NCBI GenBank assembly: GCA_037139495.1
Contig: JBAXGG010000007.1
Span: 1 to 34,202 of the forward strand
DNA: 34,202 nucleotides
Reading direction: 5' to 3'
From: JAUPVS01 sp037139495
GTDB taxonomy: Bacteria; Patescibacteriota; Saccharimonadia; Saccharimonadales; JAUPVS01
The position numbers were made by a program, and so were the translations under genes. Positions 7,035-15,843 of the stretch are shown in pieces. Position 1 is the stretch's first letter. Every line of letters begins with the position of its first letter. The notes beneath the pieces are model-generated. The model made no database searches, was not told where the DNA came from, and saw only the letters and a program-made list of their open reading frames with translations.

Positions 7035-9649
7035 AGAAAATTTTCAAAAAAGTTCTTGGGGATCCACAAGCAAAAACTCTAAAACGCCTACAAAAACGCG
7101 TAGCCCAGGTTAACAACCTAGAGTCTAAGTATAAAAAAATGACCGAAAAGCAACTGCGCGAACAAACGCAGGTTCTGAAAACACGTCTAAAAAAAGAGAC
7201 TCTCGACCACATCCTACCGGATGCTTTTGCCTTGGCGCGCGAAGCTTCTTTCCGAACACTTGGGATGCGTCACTTCGACGTTCAGTTAGTTGGTGGCATG
7301 GCTTTGCATGAGGGCAGCGTTGCCGAGATGAAGACTGGTGAAGGTAAAACCCTGGTTGCGACGTTACCGGTATTCCTTAACGGTCTAACCGAAAAAGGTG
7401 TCCACGTGGTGACGGTTAACGACTATTTGGCTCAGCGTGACGCTGGTTGGATGGCGCCAGTTTATCATTTCCTGGGCCTAAGCACCGGCGTTATAATCGG
7501 TGACGAATCGTTCATTTTTGACCCTGAGTTCAAAAATCAGAAACATGATGATCCGCGGCTCATCCATCTTAAGCCTGCTAGTCGCCAAGATGCTTACGCT
7601 GCAGATGTAACTTACGGCACGAACAACGAATTTGGTTTTGATTACCTGCGGGACAACATGGTTCGAGAAGTCGACCAACTCCGCCAACGTCCCCTGCATT
7701 TTGCAATCGTCGACGAAGTCGACTCTATCTTGATCGATGAAGCCCGAACTCCCCTGATTATTTCGGCTCCGTCGATGACCAGTGGCAGTGCCTACGCCCA
7801 GTTTAGTAAAGTCGCTCGCCAATTAAAAAAAGAGACTGATTTTGAAGTTGATGAAAAACGTAAAGCCGTAATCTTAAATGATGACGGTGTTGAGCACGTA
7901 GAAAAAATCCTCGGCATCAAAAGTCTCTACGCCACTGATAACATCCGTACCATCTATCACCTAGAGCAAGCCCTTCGCGCCGAGGCATTATTTAAACGCG
8001 ATAAAGATTACGTTGTAACTAGCGATGGGGAAGTTGTGATTGTTGATGAGTTTACCGGACGCCTACTGAAGGGACGTCGTTATAACGAGGGACTTCACCA
8101 AGCCATAGAGGCCAAGGAAAGTGTTACCGTCCAGGAAGAGTCAATGACTCTGGCCACAATTTCGTTCCAGAACTATTTCCGCTTGTACGAAAAGCTCTCT
8201 GGTATGACTGGTACCGCCCAAACCGAGAGTGAGGAATTCTTCCAGATTTACGAACTTCATGTAATCGAGATTCCTTCTAATAAAAAGCTAATCCGCCAAG
8301 ACCGTTCAGACCGGATTTACAAAACTGAAGCCGGTAAGTTTAGCGCCATTATTAAAGAGATCAGAATGTTGCAGCAAAAAGGCCAGCCAGTCTTAATTGG
8401 AACCGTTTCGATAGAAAAGAACGAACGTTTAGGTAAAATGCTGACTGCCGCCCAAATCCCGCACCAGGTACTGAATGCAAAAAATAACGAGCGTGAAGCC
8501 AGCATCGTTGCTAAAGCAGGCCAAAAAGGAGCTGTAACTTTGGCGACCAATATTGCTGGACGCGGTACCGACATAGTTTTGGATGATGATGTTAAGAAGC
8601 TCGGTGGATTATTTATCCTTGGTTCTGAAAGACACGAGTCGCGACGAATAGATAACCAGTTACGGGGACGTGCTGGGCGTCAGGGTGACCCAGGTGTAAC
8701 CCAGTTTTTTGTTAGTACCGAGGATGACCTAATGCGCGTTTTTGGTGGCGAACGCATCGGTGGGATGATGGAACGCATGAAAGTTCCTGAAGATATGCCG
8801 ATCGAAAACCGAGTTATATCGCGTAGCCTGGAGTCGGCTCAAAAGAAAGTAGAAGGCCATAACTTCGATATTCGTAAAAATGTTGTTCAGTATGATGACG
8901 TAATGAACCGACACCGCCGTGCTACTTATACTATGCGCAAAGAAATATTACATCGCGCCGACATCGAAAAGCGCATTCGCATTTACATCGAGGCCGAAGC
9001 CCGCGCTTTAGCTCATTCGCCACTTGCTACTACCGATATGTATGAGTCACAGATTACAGAGGTATTTACTTTCGATGATGATACCCTAGACCGTTTATTT
9101 GATGCCAAAGCCGCCGGCTTTGAGAAGGTACTGGTTACCGAGGCAATTGAACTCTACGAGTCACGCTCGGTGGCCTTCGGTGAGAAAAATATGCGTAAGG
9201 TTGAACGTGACATATACCTGCAAGTTTTAGATAACTTATGGATGCAACACCTAGAAAACATGGAACACCTCCGTGAGGGAATTGGCTGGATTAGCGTTGG
9301 TCAGCGAGATCCACTGGTCGAGTATCGTCGCCAGGGTCAGGCTCTGTTCGAGACCATGCAAGATACCCTGCGACACGACGTAGCCCGAACACTCCTACAC
9401 GCCGAACCAGTTGCAGGTGATATGGATGAATCGATTGAGACCGATTTAACCCGTGCCGCCCGTCGTTCGGTTGATAATGCCGACAAAGTGATAGAAGTTG
9501 AAGAGTTCTCTGAGTCTGACTTCAAGTCTTCTCCTAGCCCTAGCGGCTTCCCGGTTAGCAGTACTAAGAAAGTTGTATCAACCGATGATCGCAAAAAAGC
9601 TCGCAAGGCCGAACGCAAGCGCAAAAACAAAAGCAAGAGAAAGAAGTAG
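7031..9649 (+). CDS. secA: Preprotein translocase ATPase SecA
   Basis: The motor that drives preproteins through SecYEG at the membrane, 872 residues. Walker A MKTGEGKT is at residues 100-107 and the DEVD box at 228-231 (VDEVDSILIDEARTPLI). The preprotein-binding domain and helicase motifs GMTGTAQTE, TNIAGRGTDI and LRGRAGRQGDPG follow, then the helical scaffold. The C-terminal zinc-binding CxCxSGKK-type tail is missing and is replaced by a Ser/Pro linker and a Lys/Arg-rich end (KKARKAERKRKNKSKRKK). SecB or lipid contact through the zinc finger is therefore unlikely. Start: CGGAGGAG is about 10 nt upstream. A small upstream ORF ends on the start codon. Confidence 0.98.
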   Translation: MKKIFKKVLGDPQAKTLKRLQKRVAQVNNLESKYKKMTEKQLREQTQVLKTRLKKETLDHILPDAFALAREASFRTLGMRHFDVQLVGGMALHEGSVAEMKTGEGKTLVATLPVFLNGLTEKGVHVVTVNDYLAQRDAGWMAPVYHFLGLSTGVIIGDESFIFDPEFKNQKHDDPRLIHLKPASRQDAYAADVTYGTNNEFGFDYLRDNMVREVDQLRQRPLHFAIVDEVDSILIDEARTPLIISAPSMTSGSAYAQFSKVARQLKKETDFEVDEKRKAVILNDDGVEHVEKILGIKSLYATDNIRTIYHLEQALRAEALFKRDKDYVVTSDGEVVIVDEFTGRLLKGRRYNEGLHQAIEAKESVTVQEESMTLATISFQNYFRLYEKLSGMTGTAQTESEEFFQIYELHVIEIPSNKKLIRQDRSDRIYKTEAGKFSAIIKEIRMLQQKGQPVLIGTVSIEKNERLGKMLTAAQIPHQVLNAKNNEREASIVAKAGQKGAVTLATNIAGRGTDIVLDDDVKKLGGLFILGSERHESRRIDNQLRGRAGRQGDPGVTQFFVSTEDDLMRVFGGERIGGMMERMKVPEDMPIENRVISRSLESAQKKVEGHNFDIRKNVVQYDDVMNRHRRATYTMRKEILHRADIEKRIRIYIEAEARALAHSPLATTDMYESQITEVFTFDDDTLDRLFDAKAAGFEKVLVTEAIELYESRSVAFGEKNMRKVERDIYLQVLDNLWMQHLENMEHLREGIGWISVGQRDPLVEYRRQGQALFETMQDTLRHDVARTLLHAEPVAGDMDESIETDLTRAARRSVDNADKVIEVEEFSESDFKSSPSPSGFPVSSTKKVVSTDDRKKARKAERKRKNKSKRKK

Positions 9650-9888
9650 TGGCTTTATTGTCCAAATTACTCAAGGCTAGAGTCCTCAGCTGCCAGCAGA
9701 CTGCGGATAGCTTTTTGAATCATGTACAAAAAACCATAACCCGCTCTAGCTCTGTTATTACTCCGCTTAGTAGTTTGTTCTTTGTCTTTAGAGTTTTTCG
9801 TGGTTGGCTACTGAATTTTGGTCAACGACATATCTGCAATGAAGCGAATACATCGTTGGCCGTCAATATTTCAGGGAGCTCAGCATGA
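9649..9888 (+). CDS. Small hypothetical protein between secA and the M16 peptidase
   Basis: A 79-residue frame starting with GTG whose first base is the last base of the secA stop, and ending in an ATGA overlap with the next gene. These junctions suggest a translated gene within the operon. The product is basic at its start (LLSKLLKARVLSCQQ) and has one moderately hydrophobic stretch (SSLFFVFRVFRGWLLNF). I recognise no family. It could also be a chance open frame filling the gap. The downstream gene keeps its own AGGGAG site within this frame. Confidence 0.4.
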   Translation: MALLSKLLKARVLSCQQTADSFLNHVQKTITRSSSVITPLSSLFFVFRVFRGWLLNFGQRHICNEANTSLAVNISGSSA

Positions 9889-11171
9889 AGCATTCGGTAA
9901 CCGAAATTAAAGCCAAAAACGGCGCCAGAGGTTTATTGGTTCATATCCCTGACGCCAGCGTCATGACCTTCGACTTCAACTTCCGAGCTGGCGAATACTT
10001 AGTCGACAGGCGAATTTGGGAAACTCCTCATTTAATGGAGCATCTATTACTTGGTGCTAACGAAATGATTCCAAAAGCTCGGACTTTTCAGGCCGAGTTC
10101 GAAAAAAACGGTGCTTATTCCAATGCTTCAACCGGTACCTACGATATTACGTATGAAGCCGAGTGTGCCGATTTTGAGTGGGATCGTATACTTGGCCTAT
10201 TGTTAACCGCCATCACTAAGCCATTATTTTTGGCTGATGAATTTCAGGCCGAGTTTGGTAACGTTCGCGAAGAGCTAACTTCTCGTTCTAACAGTCATTT
10301 TCGCCATCTTAGTCTTGCTTTAAGGGAAGAGTACGGTTTTAAGGTTGTAACTGACCAAGAACGACTTAAATTGATGGGAAACGTTACGCTCGAAGACGTT
10401 AACCGTCATTACAAAGATACTCATACTAGCAGTAACTTAAGATTTGTGATTGCCGGTAACTTGTCACTCGACCGTCGCGCCACCGTCAAATCTTTAATCA
10501 GCTCGATCGAATTGCCAGAAGGTCACGGTAGGGAAGAATTACCACTGGAAGTTCCGAAACGTCTACAAAAACCTCTTTATCTAAAAAACGACAGCATCGA
10601 TAATATTTATTTTTACCTAGATACTTTTAAGCAACGTCAGCTAAGTGATCCAGAAGCCGATGCTCTGAGCTTGCTTAACACTATGCTAACCGAAACTTTG
10701 TATTCTCGCATACTTGGTACCGCCCGCGAAAAAGGGTTGGTCTACAGTATGAGTTCTGGTCATTCCCAAATGCTTAACAGTAGTAATTGGTGGTTTGGCG
10801 CTCAAGTCATGCCGGCCAACGCCAGTGCGCTGTTCAAGATTATTACCAACGAACTAGGAGCAGTATTTTCTGGTGACTTGGCTGACGAAGACGTTCAGGC
10901 CGCTAAGCAATACTCGATCGGTCGCTATCAACGTGGTGCTCAGACGGTGGCTGGTACGGCCAGCGGTTATGCCTACCGTTACTTCTTTGATGATGTCCTG
11001 GAAGATTATTACCAGTTGCCAAATCGCATCAAAGCGATTACCAAACAACGTATTATTAAAGTCGCTAACGTCATGTTCGAGGATAATATCTGGGGGTTAG
11101 GCTGTCTCAGTAATGCTGGCCCAGAGTTTTCTGAGAAACTATATAAACAAGTTGGTCGTTTGTGGCCTTAA
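9885..11171 (+). CDS. M16-family zinc peptidase (insulinase/processing-protease type)
   Basis: A 428-residue M16 metallopeptidase. The inverted zinc motif HxxEH is present as H49-L-M-E52-H53 (WETPHLMEHLLLGANEM), and NVREELTSR, about 75 residues later, offers the third zinc ligand, so this half is likely catalytic. The C-terminal half has the second, inactive domain pattern, with LLNTMLTETLYSRILGTAREKGLVYSMSS resembling the substrate-binding R/Y motif. There is no signal peptide, so it is cytoplasmic or needs another route. Start ATG has AGGGAG upstream and overlaps the preceding frame. Substrate is unknown; M16 peptidases often degrade short peptides. Confidence 0.88.
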   Translation: MKHSVTEIKAKNGARGLLVHIPDASVMTFDFNFRAGEYLVDRRIWETPHLMEHLLLGANEMIPKARTFQAEFEKNGAYSNASTGTYDITYEAECADFEWDRILGLLLTAITKPLFLADEFQAEFGNVREELTSRSNSHFRHLSLALREEYGFKVVTDQERLKLMGNVTLEDVNRHYKDTHTSSNLRFVIAGNLSLDRRATVKSLISSIELPEGHGREELPLEVPKRLQKPLYLKNDSIDNIYFYLDTFKQRQLSDPEADALSLLNTMLTETLYSRILGTAREKGLVYSMSSGHSQMLNSSNWWFGAQVMPANASALFKIITNELGAVFSGDLADEDVQAAKQYSIGRYQRGAQTVAGTASGYAYRYFFDDVLEDYYQLPNRIKAITKQRIIKVANVMFEDNIWGLGCLSNAGPEFSEKLYKQVGRLWP

Positions 11172-11183
11172 TTGTGCTTATGG

Positions 11184-11189
11184 TATGAT
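11184..11189 (+). promoter_or_regulatory. Extended -10 box TGG-TATGAT before the Pro/Ala-rich protein gene
   Basis: TATGAT within GCTTATGGTATGAT resembles the GCTTATGCTATAAT found before other genes in the window. Transcription near 11196 gives a leader of about 25 nt that contains the AAGGTG ribosome-binding site. Confidence 0.5.
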
Positions 11190-11220
11190 ACAGATAATGT
11201 AAATAAAAGGTGAAAAAAAG

Positions 11221-11811
11221 ATGCCTCCACAAGAACCAGCTCAAGACCCGACCAAAGCTCCTGATCCAAATGCCGCACCGCTAGATGACCCAACCGATTC
11301 TGGTAGTGTTATTAATGTCACTACATCAGGTAGTGACGACTTAGTCACTGACTCTGTTGACCCAATGAGCAGCACACCAGCAGTTGAATCAGCTTCAGTT
11401 CCGGTAACTGCTGCTGACAGCGATATGTCTACTCCAGTAGCCGATTCATTCGCTGCAGAGACACCTGCTGAAACTCCAGCTGAGCCAGACGCATCAGCTA
11501 TGTCGCCAGCAGGGGAGACTTCATATAATAGTACCTCAGCTACCGAAGCCCCAGCCAATGTCGAACCGGCTGCTTCAGAAACAGTTACACCTGCCGCAGA
11601 TCCAGCTGGGATGGCACCAGCCGGAACTGACAGTTCAATGCCACTTCATCCTATGGAAAATACTGCTAATAACAGTAAAAAAGGCCTAATGATTGCCGCC
11701 ATTATCGGTGTAGTTGTCATCGTCATCATACTAGTCGTTGTTTTGTTAGCCCGTGGATCAAAATCTTCTACCAACACGACAACAACTCCAAGTAACACTA
11801 CAACAATGTAA
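11221..11811 (+). CDS. Pro/Ala/Ser/Thr-rich protein with one C-terminal membrane anchor
   Basis: A 196-residue low-complexity protein. Residues 1-150 are rich in Ala, Pro, Ser, Thr, Asp and Glu with almost no basic residues. A single strong membrane helix (LMIAAIIGVVVIVIILVVVLLA) near 158-180 follows two Lys, and a short Thr/Asn/Ser-rich tail ends the protein. By the positive-inside rule the KK before and R-K after the helix are ambiguous, but a tail-anchored topology is plausible. No enzymatic motif is visible. The start is supported by AAGGTG 8 nt upstream. It lies between the M16 peptidase and prfB and may be an envelope or surface component. Confidence 0.7.
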   Translation: MPPQEPAQDPTKAPDPNAAPLDDPTDSGSVINVTTSGSDDLVTDSVDPMSSTPAVESASVPVTAADSDMSTPVADSFAAETPAETPAEPDASAMSPAGETSYNSTSATEAPANVEPAASETVTPAADPAGMAPAGTDSSMPLHPMENTANNSKKGLMIAAIIGVVVIVIILVVVLLARGSKSSTNTTTTPSNTTTM

Positions 11812-11816
11812 TAGGC

Positions 11817-11822
11817 TATAAT
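11817..11822 (+). promoter_or_regulatory. -10 box TATAAT of prfB
   Basis: A perfect TATAAT ends 8 nt before ATG 11831, favouring that codon over the TTG at 11828. Confidence 0.65.
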
Positions 11823-11830
11823 CTGCATTG

Positions 11831-12922
11831 ATGCAGGAGCTTATTTCGCAACTATCAAACCTCAAGGCGTTATTAACTATCGCCCTGGAGGCTCTTAAAA
11901 TTAGCCGTCTAGAGACAGAACTCAAGACAATTCAGGCCGAAAGCCAAAAGGCTGGTTTTTGGTCTGACCGAACCAAAGCTCAGGAAAGTATGAAGTTACA
12001 GGCGAATTTATCAGCCCGAATCGAACCTTGGCGTCAGCTGGAAGCCCAGGTTAATGAGGCTCTAGAGCTAGCCGAACTAAATGATCCAACGGTCCAAGCA
12101 GAATTACAAACACAATTAGAACAGCATCAAGCTAAGTTTTATGAGCTTAAACGTCAACTTCAATTTAGCGGCCCCTATGATGACAGTAATGCTATTTTGT
12201 CGATTCACGCTGGAGCAGGCGGAACTGATGCCCAGGACTGGACCCAAATGTTGCTAAGGATGTATGTCCGGTGGGCCGAACAACAAGGCTATAATGTAGA
12301 AACGATCGAGCAGTCCAGCGGTGAAGAAGCCGGTCTCAAGAGCGTAACAATCGAAATTAACGGTCCTTTTGTCTACGGCAAACTGCAAGGCGAGCACGGG
12401 GTCCATCGTTTAGTCCGCCTTAGCCCATTTAACTCTGATAATCTACGCCAAACCAGTTTCGCCAAGGTAGAAGTGCTGCCTAAAATTGATACCGCCGATA
12501 AACTAAAACTTGACGAAAAAGAACTTAAAATTGATGTTTACCGTTCCGGCGGTCATGGTGGTCAGTCGGTTAATACTACCGATTCGGCGGTGCGTATAAC
12601 TCATATCCCAACTGGCATAACAGTGGCTATACAGAACGAGCGGTCGCAATTACAGAACCGCGAAACGGCCATGACAATTATCCGTTCGCGCTTGGCCCAA
12701 CTGCAATTAGCGCAACATCAAGAAAAACTGGCCGGCATCAAAGGCCCGAACCAGTCGGCTGAGTGGGGTAACCAGATCCGGAGTTATGTTTTACATCCAT
12801 ATAAACAAGTCAAAGATCTCCGTAACAGATATGAATCAAGTGATCCGGATGCCGTTCTAGATGGCCAGCTTGAACCATTCATCACCGCCTACTTGGAATC
12901 CCAACTAGGCAAAGACAAATAG
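11831..12922 (+). CDS. prfB: Peptide chain release factor 2 (RF2)
   Basis: Terminates translation at UGA and UAA. The codon-recognition tripeptide SPF is at residues 198-200 (LVRLSPFNS) and the hydrolysis motif GGQ at 243-245 (SGGHGGQSVN), so it is RF2 rather than RF1. Length is 363 residues from ATG 11831. The gene is read in one frame from start to stop. The programmed +1 frameshift at codon 25-26 found in many prfB genes is absent, but a GGAGG sequence and CTT codon remain at the equivalent place (codons 19-22). Its presence fits the use of TGA as a true stop in this genome. Confidence 0.97.
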   Translation: MQELISQLSNLKALLTIALEALKISRLETELKTIQAESQKAGFWSDRTKAQESMKLQANLSARIEPWRQLEAQVNEALELAELNDPTVQAELQTQLEQHQAKFYELKRQLQFSGPYDDSNAILSIHAGAGGTDAQDWTQMLLRMYVRWAEQQGYNVETIEQSSGEEAGLKSVTIEINGPFVYGKLQGEHGVHRLVRLSPFNSDNLRQTSFAKVEVLPKIDTADKLKLDEKELKIDVYRSGGHGGQSVNTTDSAVRITHIPTGITVAIQNERSQLQNRETAMTIIRSRLAQLQLAQHQEKLAGIKGPNQSAEWGNQIRSYVLHPYKQVKDLRNRYESSDPDAVLDGQLEPFITAYLESQLGKDK

Positions 12923-12925
12923 TAG

Positions 12926-12931
12926 TATAAT
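12926..12931 (+). promoter_or_regulatory. -10 box TATAAT of ftsE (leaderless)
   Basis: A perfect TATAAT just after the prfB stop ends 7 nt before the ftsE ATG at 12939. Confidence 0.7.
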
Positions 12932-12938
12932 AAAGCTA

Positions 12939-13625
12939 ATGATTTTATTGGATCGAGTTACAAAAGTTTACGGCAAGGGCATGACGCCAGCACTGGATCG
13001 AATCAACCTACACGTTGAACCACATGAGTTCGTTATCGTAGTAGGTGCTAGCGGTGCCGGTAAGTCTACTTTGCTAAAATTGTTGACAAGAGAAGAGAAG
13101 CCAACTAGCGGTAAAATTATCGTCGGGGGTATCGATTATGACAAGCTAAAGGATAAAGATATTCCTTACTTGCGCCGCCGAATTGGTACAGTTTTTCAGG
13201 ACTTCAAGTTGTTGCCCAATAAAACTGTCTTTGAAAATGTTGCTTTCGCCCTAGAAATTGTCGGTACTGGAAAACATGAGATACGCTACACCGTCCCACG
13301 TGTTTTGGATATTGTTGGTCTCAAAGGCAAAGAGAAGCGTATGCCTATGGAACTGTCTGGTGGTGAGCGTCAGCGAGTAGCCATAGCTCGAGCCATCGCT
13401 CGTCAGCCTAAAATCCTAATCGCCGATGAGCCAACGGGCAACCTTGATCCTAAGCACGCCTGGGACGTTATTAAGGTTCTTCAAAAGATTAACCAATATG
13501 GCACTACAGTTCTGTTGACTACCCATAACCAAGAGATTGTTAATAAGCTCAAACGCCGTGTTATTACAATCACCGATGGCAAAATCGCTAGTGATCGAGC
13601 TCAAGGCAGCTACAAGGGCTTATGA
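12939..13625 (+). CDS. ftsE: Cell-division ABC ATPase FtsE
   Basis: The cytoplasmic ATPase of the FtsEX complex, which couples the divisome to peptidoglycan hydrolases outside the membrane. Length is 228 residues. Walker A GASGAGKST is at 36-44, the Q-loop at GTVFQDFKLLPNKTVFENVAF, the signature at LSGGERQRVAIARA, and Walker B with the FtsE-typical ILIADEPTGNLDP. The D-loop and switch His (LLTTHN) are present. It ends in an ATGA overlap with ftsX, as is usual for this pair. Confidence 0.96.
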   Translation: MILLDRVTKVYGKGMTPALDRINLHVEPHEFVIVVGASGAGKSTLLKLLTREEKPTSGKIIVGGIDYDKLKDKDIPYLRRRIGTVFQDFKLLPNKTVFENVAFALEIVGTGKHEIRYTVPRVLDIVGLKGKEKRMPMELSGGERQRVAIARAIARQPKILIADEPTGNLDPKHAWDVIKVLQKINQYGTTVLLTTHNQEIVNKLKRRVITITDGKIASDRAQGSYKGL

Positions 13626-14575
13626 AAAGCCTAAAGCGTCGTCTAATCGTACTAGAGCGTATTACTAAGGCTGGCATGATTAACTTCGTGCGAAATGCCT
13701 GGCTATCAGTGGCTGCCGTGGCTGTCATGGTGATTACACTAACCATAGTCTTATTTTCAGTCATCGCTCGAGTAACATTCAATAACACTATCGCTCAAAT
13801 CAACGATAAAATCGATGTTTCAGTGTATCTAAAAGATGAGGTAACAGTTCAGCAAAAGGATAGTCTAGTTAACAAGATCAAGCAGCTCGGCACCGTTAAA
13901 TCGGTGACTTACGTATCAAAACAGCAGGCTCTGGACAAATACCGTGATCAAAACGCCGGCAATGCCGATTTGTTAGTTGCCATTTCACAAACTGATAATC
14001 CTCTCCCAGCTAGCCTGAATGTTAAACCGATAGATCCAAACCAGATGGAGGAGCTTAAAAACTTTTTAGAAAAACCAGAGATCAAAGAACTGCAGTCCAA
14101 TAAGACATCGTATTCTGGCGACCGCAAAGAGGCTATCGACAAGATTAGTCATGCCACTAACTTCTTGCAGCAAGCTGGGTTAGTAGCGGTAATTATCTTC
14201 ACAATCATTTCCATTTTAATAATCTTTAACACAATTAGGATGGCCATATTCAACCGTCGTGACGAGCTTAACATCATGCGTTTGCTTGGAGCTAGCACCT
14301 GGTATATCCGTGGCCCATTTGTGGTTGAGACGATGTTGTATGGTCTAATTGCCGCCATCCTCTCAGTTTTAATCTGTGGCGCGCTTTTCAGTCTGTCTTC
14401 AGGGACGTTCGAAGCCAGCACTTTGGGTCTGCTAGATATTAAATTCGCTAACGATTATTTCATCAGTCATTATTGGGTAATTTTGACGGGGCAGATAGCG
14501 GTTGGTATACTAATAGGAGCTGCTTCATCCTTCCTTGCTACGCGGCGCTACCTAAAATTCAAGACAACAAAATAA
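13622..14575 (+). CDS. ftsX: Cell-division membrane protein FtsX
   Basis: Membrane partner of FtsE, 317 residues with four membrane helices: one near residues 20-45, then a large external loop (about 50-175) containing the hydrolase-activating domain, and three more helices toward the C-terminus. The cytoplasmic MRLLGASTWYIRGPF segment before the third helix is the typical FtsX signature. The external loop begins with NDKIDVSVYLKDEVT, typical of the family. It is translationally coupled to ftsE. The next gene encodes a coiled-coil hydrolase, the expected partner. Confidence 0.95.
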   Translation: MKSLKRRLIVLERITKAGMINFVRNAWLSVAAVAVMVITLTIVLFSVIARVTFNNTIAQINDKIDVSVYLKDEVTVQQKDSLVNKIKQLGTVKSVTYVSKQQALDKYRDQNAGNADLLVAISQTDNPLPASLNVKPIDPNQMEELKNFLEKPEIKELQSNKTSYSGDRKEAIDKISHATNFLQQAGLVAVIIFTIISILIIFNTIRMAIFNRRDELNIMRLLGASTWYIRGPFVVETMLYGLIAAILSVLICGALFSLSSGTFEASTLGLLDIKFANDYFISHYWVILTGQIAVGILIGAASSFLATRRYLKFKTTK

Positions 14576-14603
14576 TATAATACAAAACAACATATTCAAG
14601 TAA

Positions 14604-14632
14604 TTGCAATGTATTGCGGGGTGTGGTATTAT
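14604..14632 (+). promoter_or_regulatory. Promoter of the CHAP hydrolase gene
   Basis: TTGCAA (14604-14609) and TATTAT (14627-14632) are 17 nt apart, the latter within TGTGGTATTAT. Transcription would begin near 14639, so start codons at 14604 and 14631 are excluded and ATG 14658 is the first usable one. Confidence 0.65.
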
Positions 14633-14657
14633 GCTTACGTTACCTAAAAAAACAAAC

Positions 14658-15779
14658 ATGAATAATGTAAAAGACTCAATCAACAGGGTAATAGCTGGTA
14701 AGTTTATGCCAGTAATTTTGGCGTTAGTAATGATCACATCATTCGGGGCGCCAGTTTTAGTTCATGCCGATCAATTTGATGATCAAATAAATGCTCTAAG
14801 AGCCCAAAATAATTCTAACCAGGCCAGCGCCAATCAACTCCAAACCCAGGTTGATGGTTATCAGGGGGCGATTGACGCCTTGCAATCCCAAATAAATGCT
14901 TTACAAGACTCAATTAACACTAATACTGCCAAGCAGGCCGATCTTCAAAGTAAGATTGTTGCCGCCGAAGCTGAGCTGGCTCATCAAAAGAAAATACTTG
15001 GTGACAACATTCGCCAAATGTACCTAGAAGGTCAAATCAGTACCCTAGAAATGCTGGCATCTAGCAAGGACCTCAGTGATTTTGTAGATAAACAACAGTA
15101 CCGCAATTCCGTTCAAGCAAAAATTCAGGATACTTTGAACAAAATAACTGAACTTAAGCATCAGTTAAACGCTCAAAAAGATGAAGTTGAAAAATTGCTT
15201 AAAGACCAAGAGACCATGAAGGCCACCTTAGCTAGTCAGCAGGGGCAGCAAAACTCTTTGCTAGCCTTCACTCAGGCTCAAAAAGACCAGTATACATCGG
15301 CTATCAAAACTAATAACTCCCAGATCTCAGCCCTAAAAGCTCAGCAGTTAGCAGCCAACGCTCGTTTTATTGGTGGCGCTGGTAATGGCCCGGCTTGCGG
15401 CGGTGGTTATCCTGCAAAGTGGTGTGAAATACCTCAGGACTCAGTCATCGATAACTGGGGTATGTACAACCGCGAGTGTGTTAGTTACGCCGCCTTCCGA
15501 GTCGCCGCATCTAACCGTTTCATGCCGTATTGGGGTGGGGTTGGTAACGCTAACCAGTGGGACGAAGATGCCCGTGCCGACGGCATTCTAGTTGACGGAA
15601 CACCTAGAGCTGGTGACGTGGCTATTAGCAACAATGGTGCCTATGGCCACGCTATGTACGTCGAAAGCGTGAATGGTGACGGTACCATCAATATCAGTCA
15701 GTACAATGCCGCCTTGAACGGCCGCTACTCAACTCGTAACGACCTTGCCGTTGGTAACCTAGTTTTTATACACTTCTAG
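14658..15779 (+). CDS. Secreted coiled-coil CHAP-domain peptidoglycan hydrolase (PcsB-like)
   Basis: A 373-residue exported protein. Residues 1-35 form a signal peptide (hydrophobic FMPVILALVMITSFGAPVL, cleavage probable after VHA). Residues about 36-235 are a long Gln/Lys/Glu-rich coiled coil. The C-terminal CHAP domain has catalytic Cys274 (NRECVSYAAF) and His331 (YGHAMYV), with an Asn/Glu partner soon after. PcsB/CwlO-type proteins with this order are activated by FtsEX to split the septum, and the gene directly follows ftsEX, though with its own promoter. Start ATG 14658 is chosen from the promoter position and gives a sensible signal peptide. The leader shows no Shine-Dalgarno site. Confidence 0.88.
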   Translation: MNNVKDSINRVIAGKFMPVILALVMITSFGAPVLVHADQFDDQINALRAQNNSNQASANQLQTQVDGYQGAIDALQSQINALQDSINTNTAKQADLQSKIVAAEAELAHQKKILGDNIRQMYLEGQISTLEMLASSKDLSDFVDKQQYRNSVQAKIQDTLNKITELKHQLNAQKDEVEKLLKDQETMKATLASQQGQQNSLLAFTQAQKDQYTSAIKTNNSQISALKAQQLAANARFIGGAGNGPACGGGYPAKWCEIPQDSVIDNWGMYNRECVSYAAFRVAASNRFMPYWGGVGNANQWDEDARADGILVDGTPRAGDVAISNNGAYGHAMYVESVNGDGTINISQYNAALNGRYSTRNDLAVGNLVFIHF

Positions 15780-15843
15780 TAAGTACCGAAAAGTAGAGTA
15801 TTTGTGAGACAATACTAAAGCTTAATTGTAATTTAACTAAATA

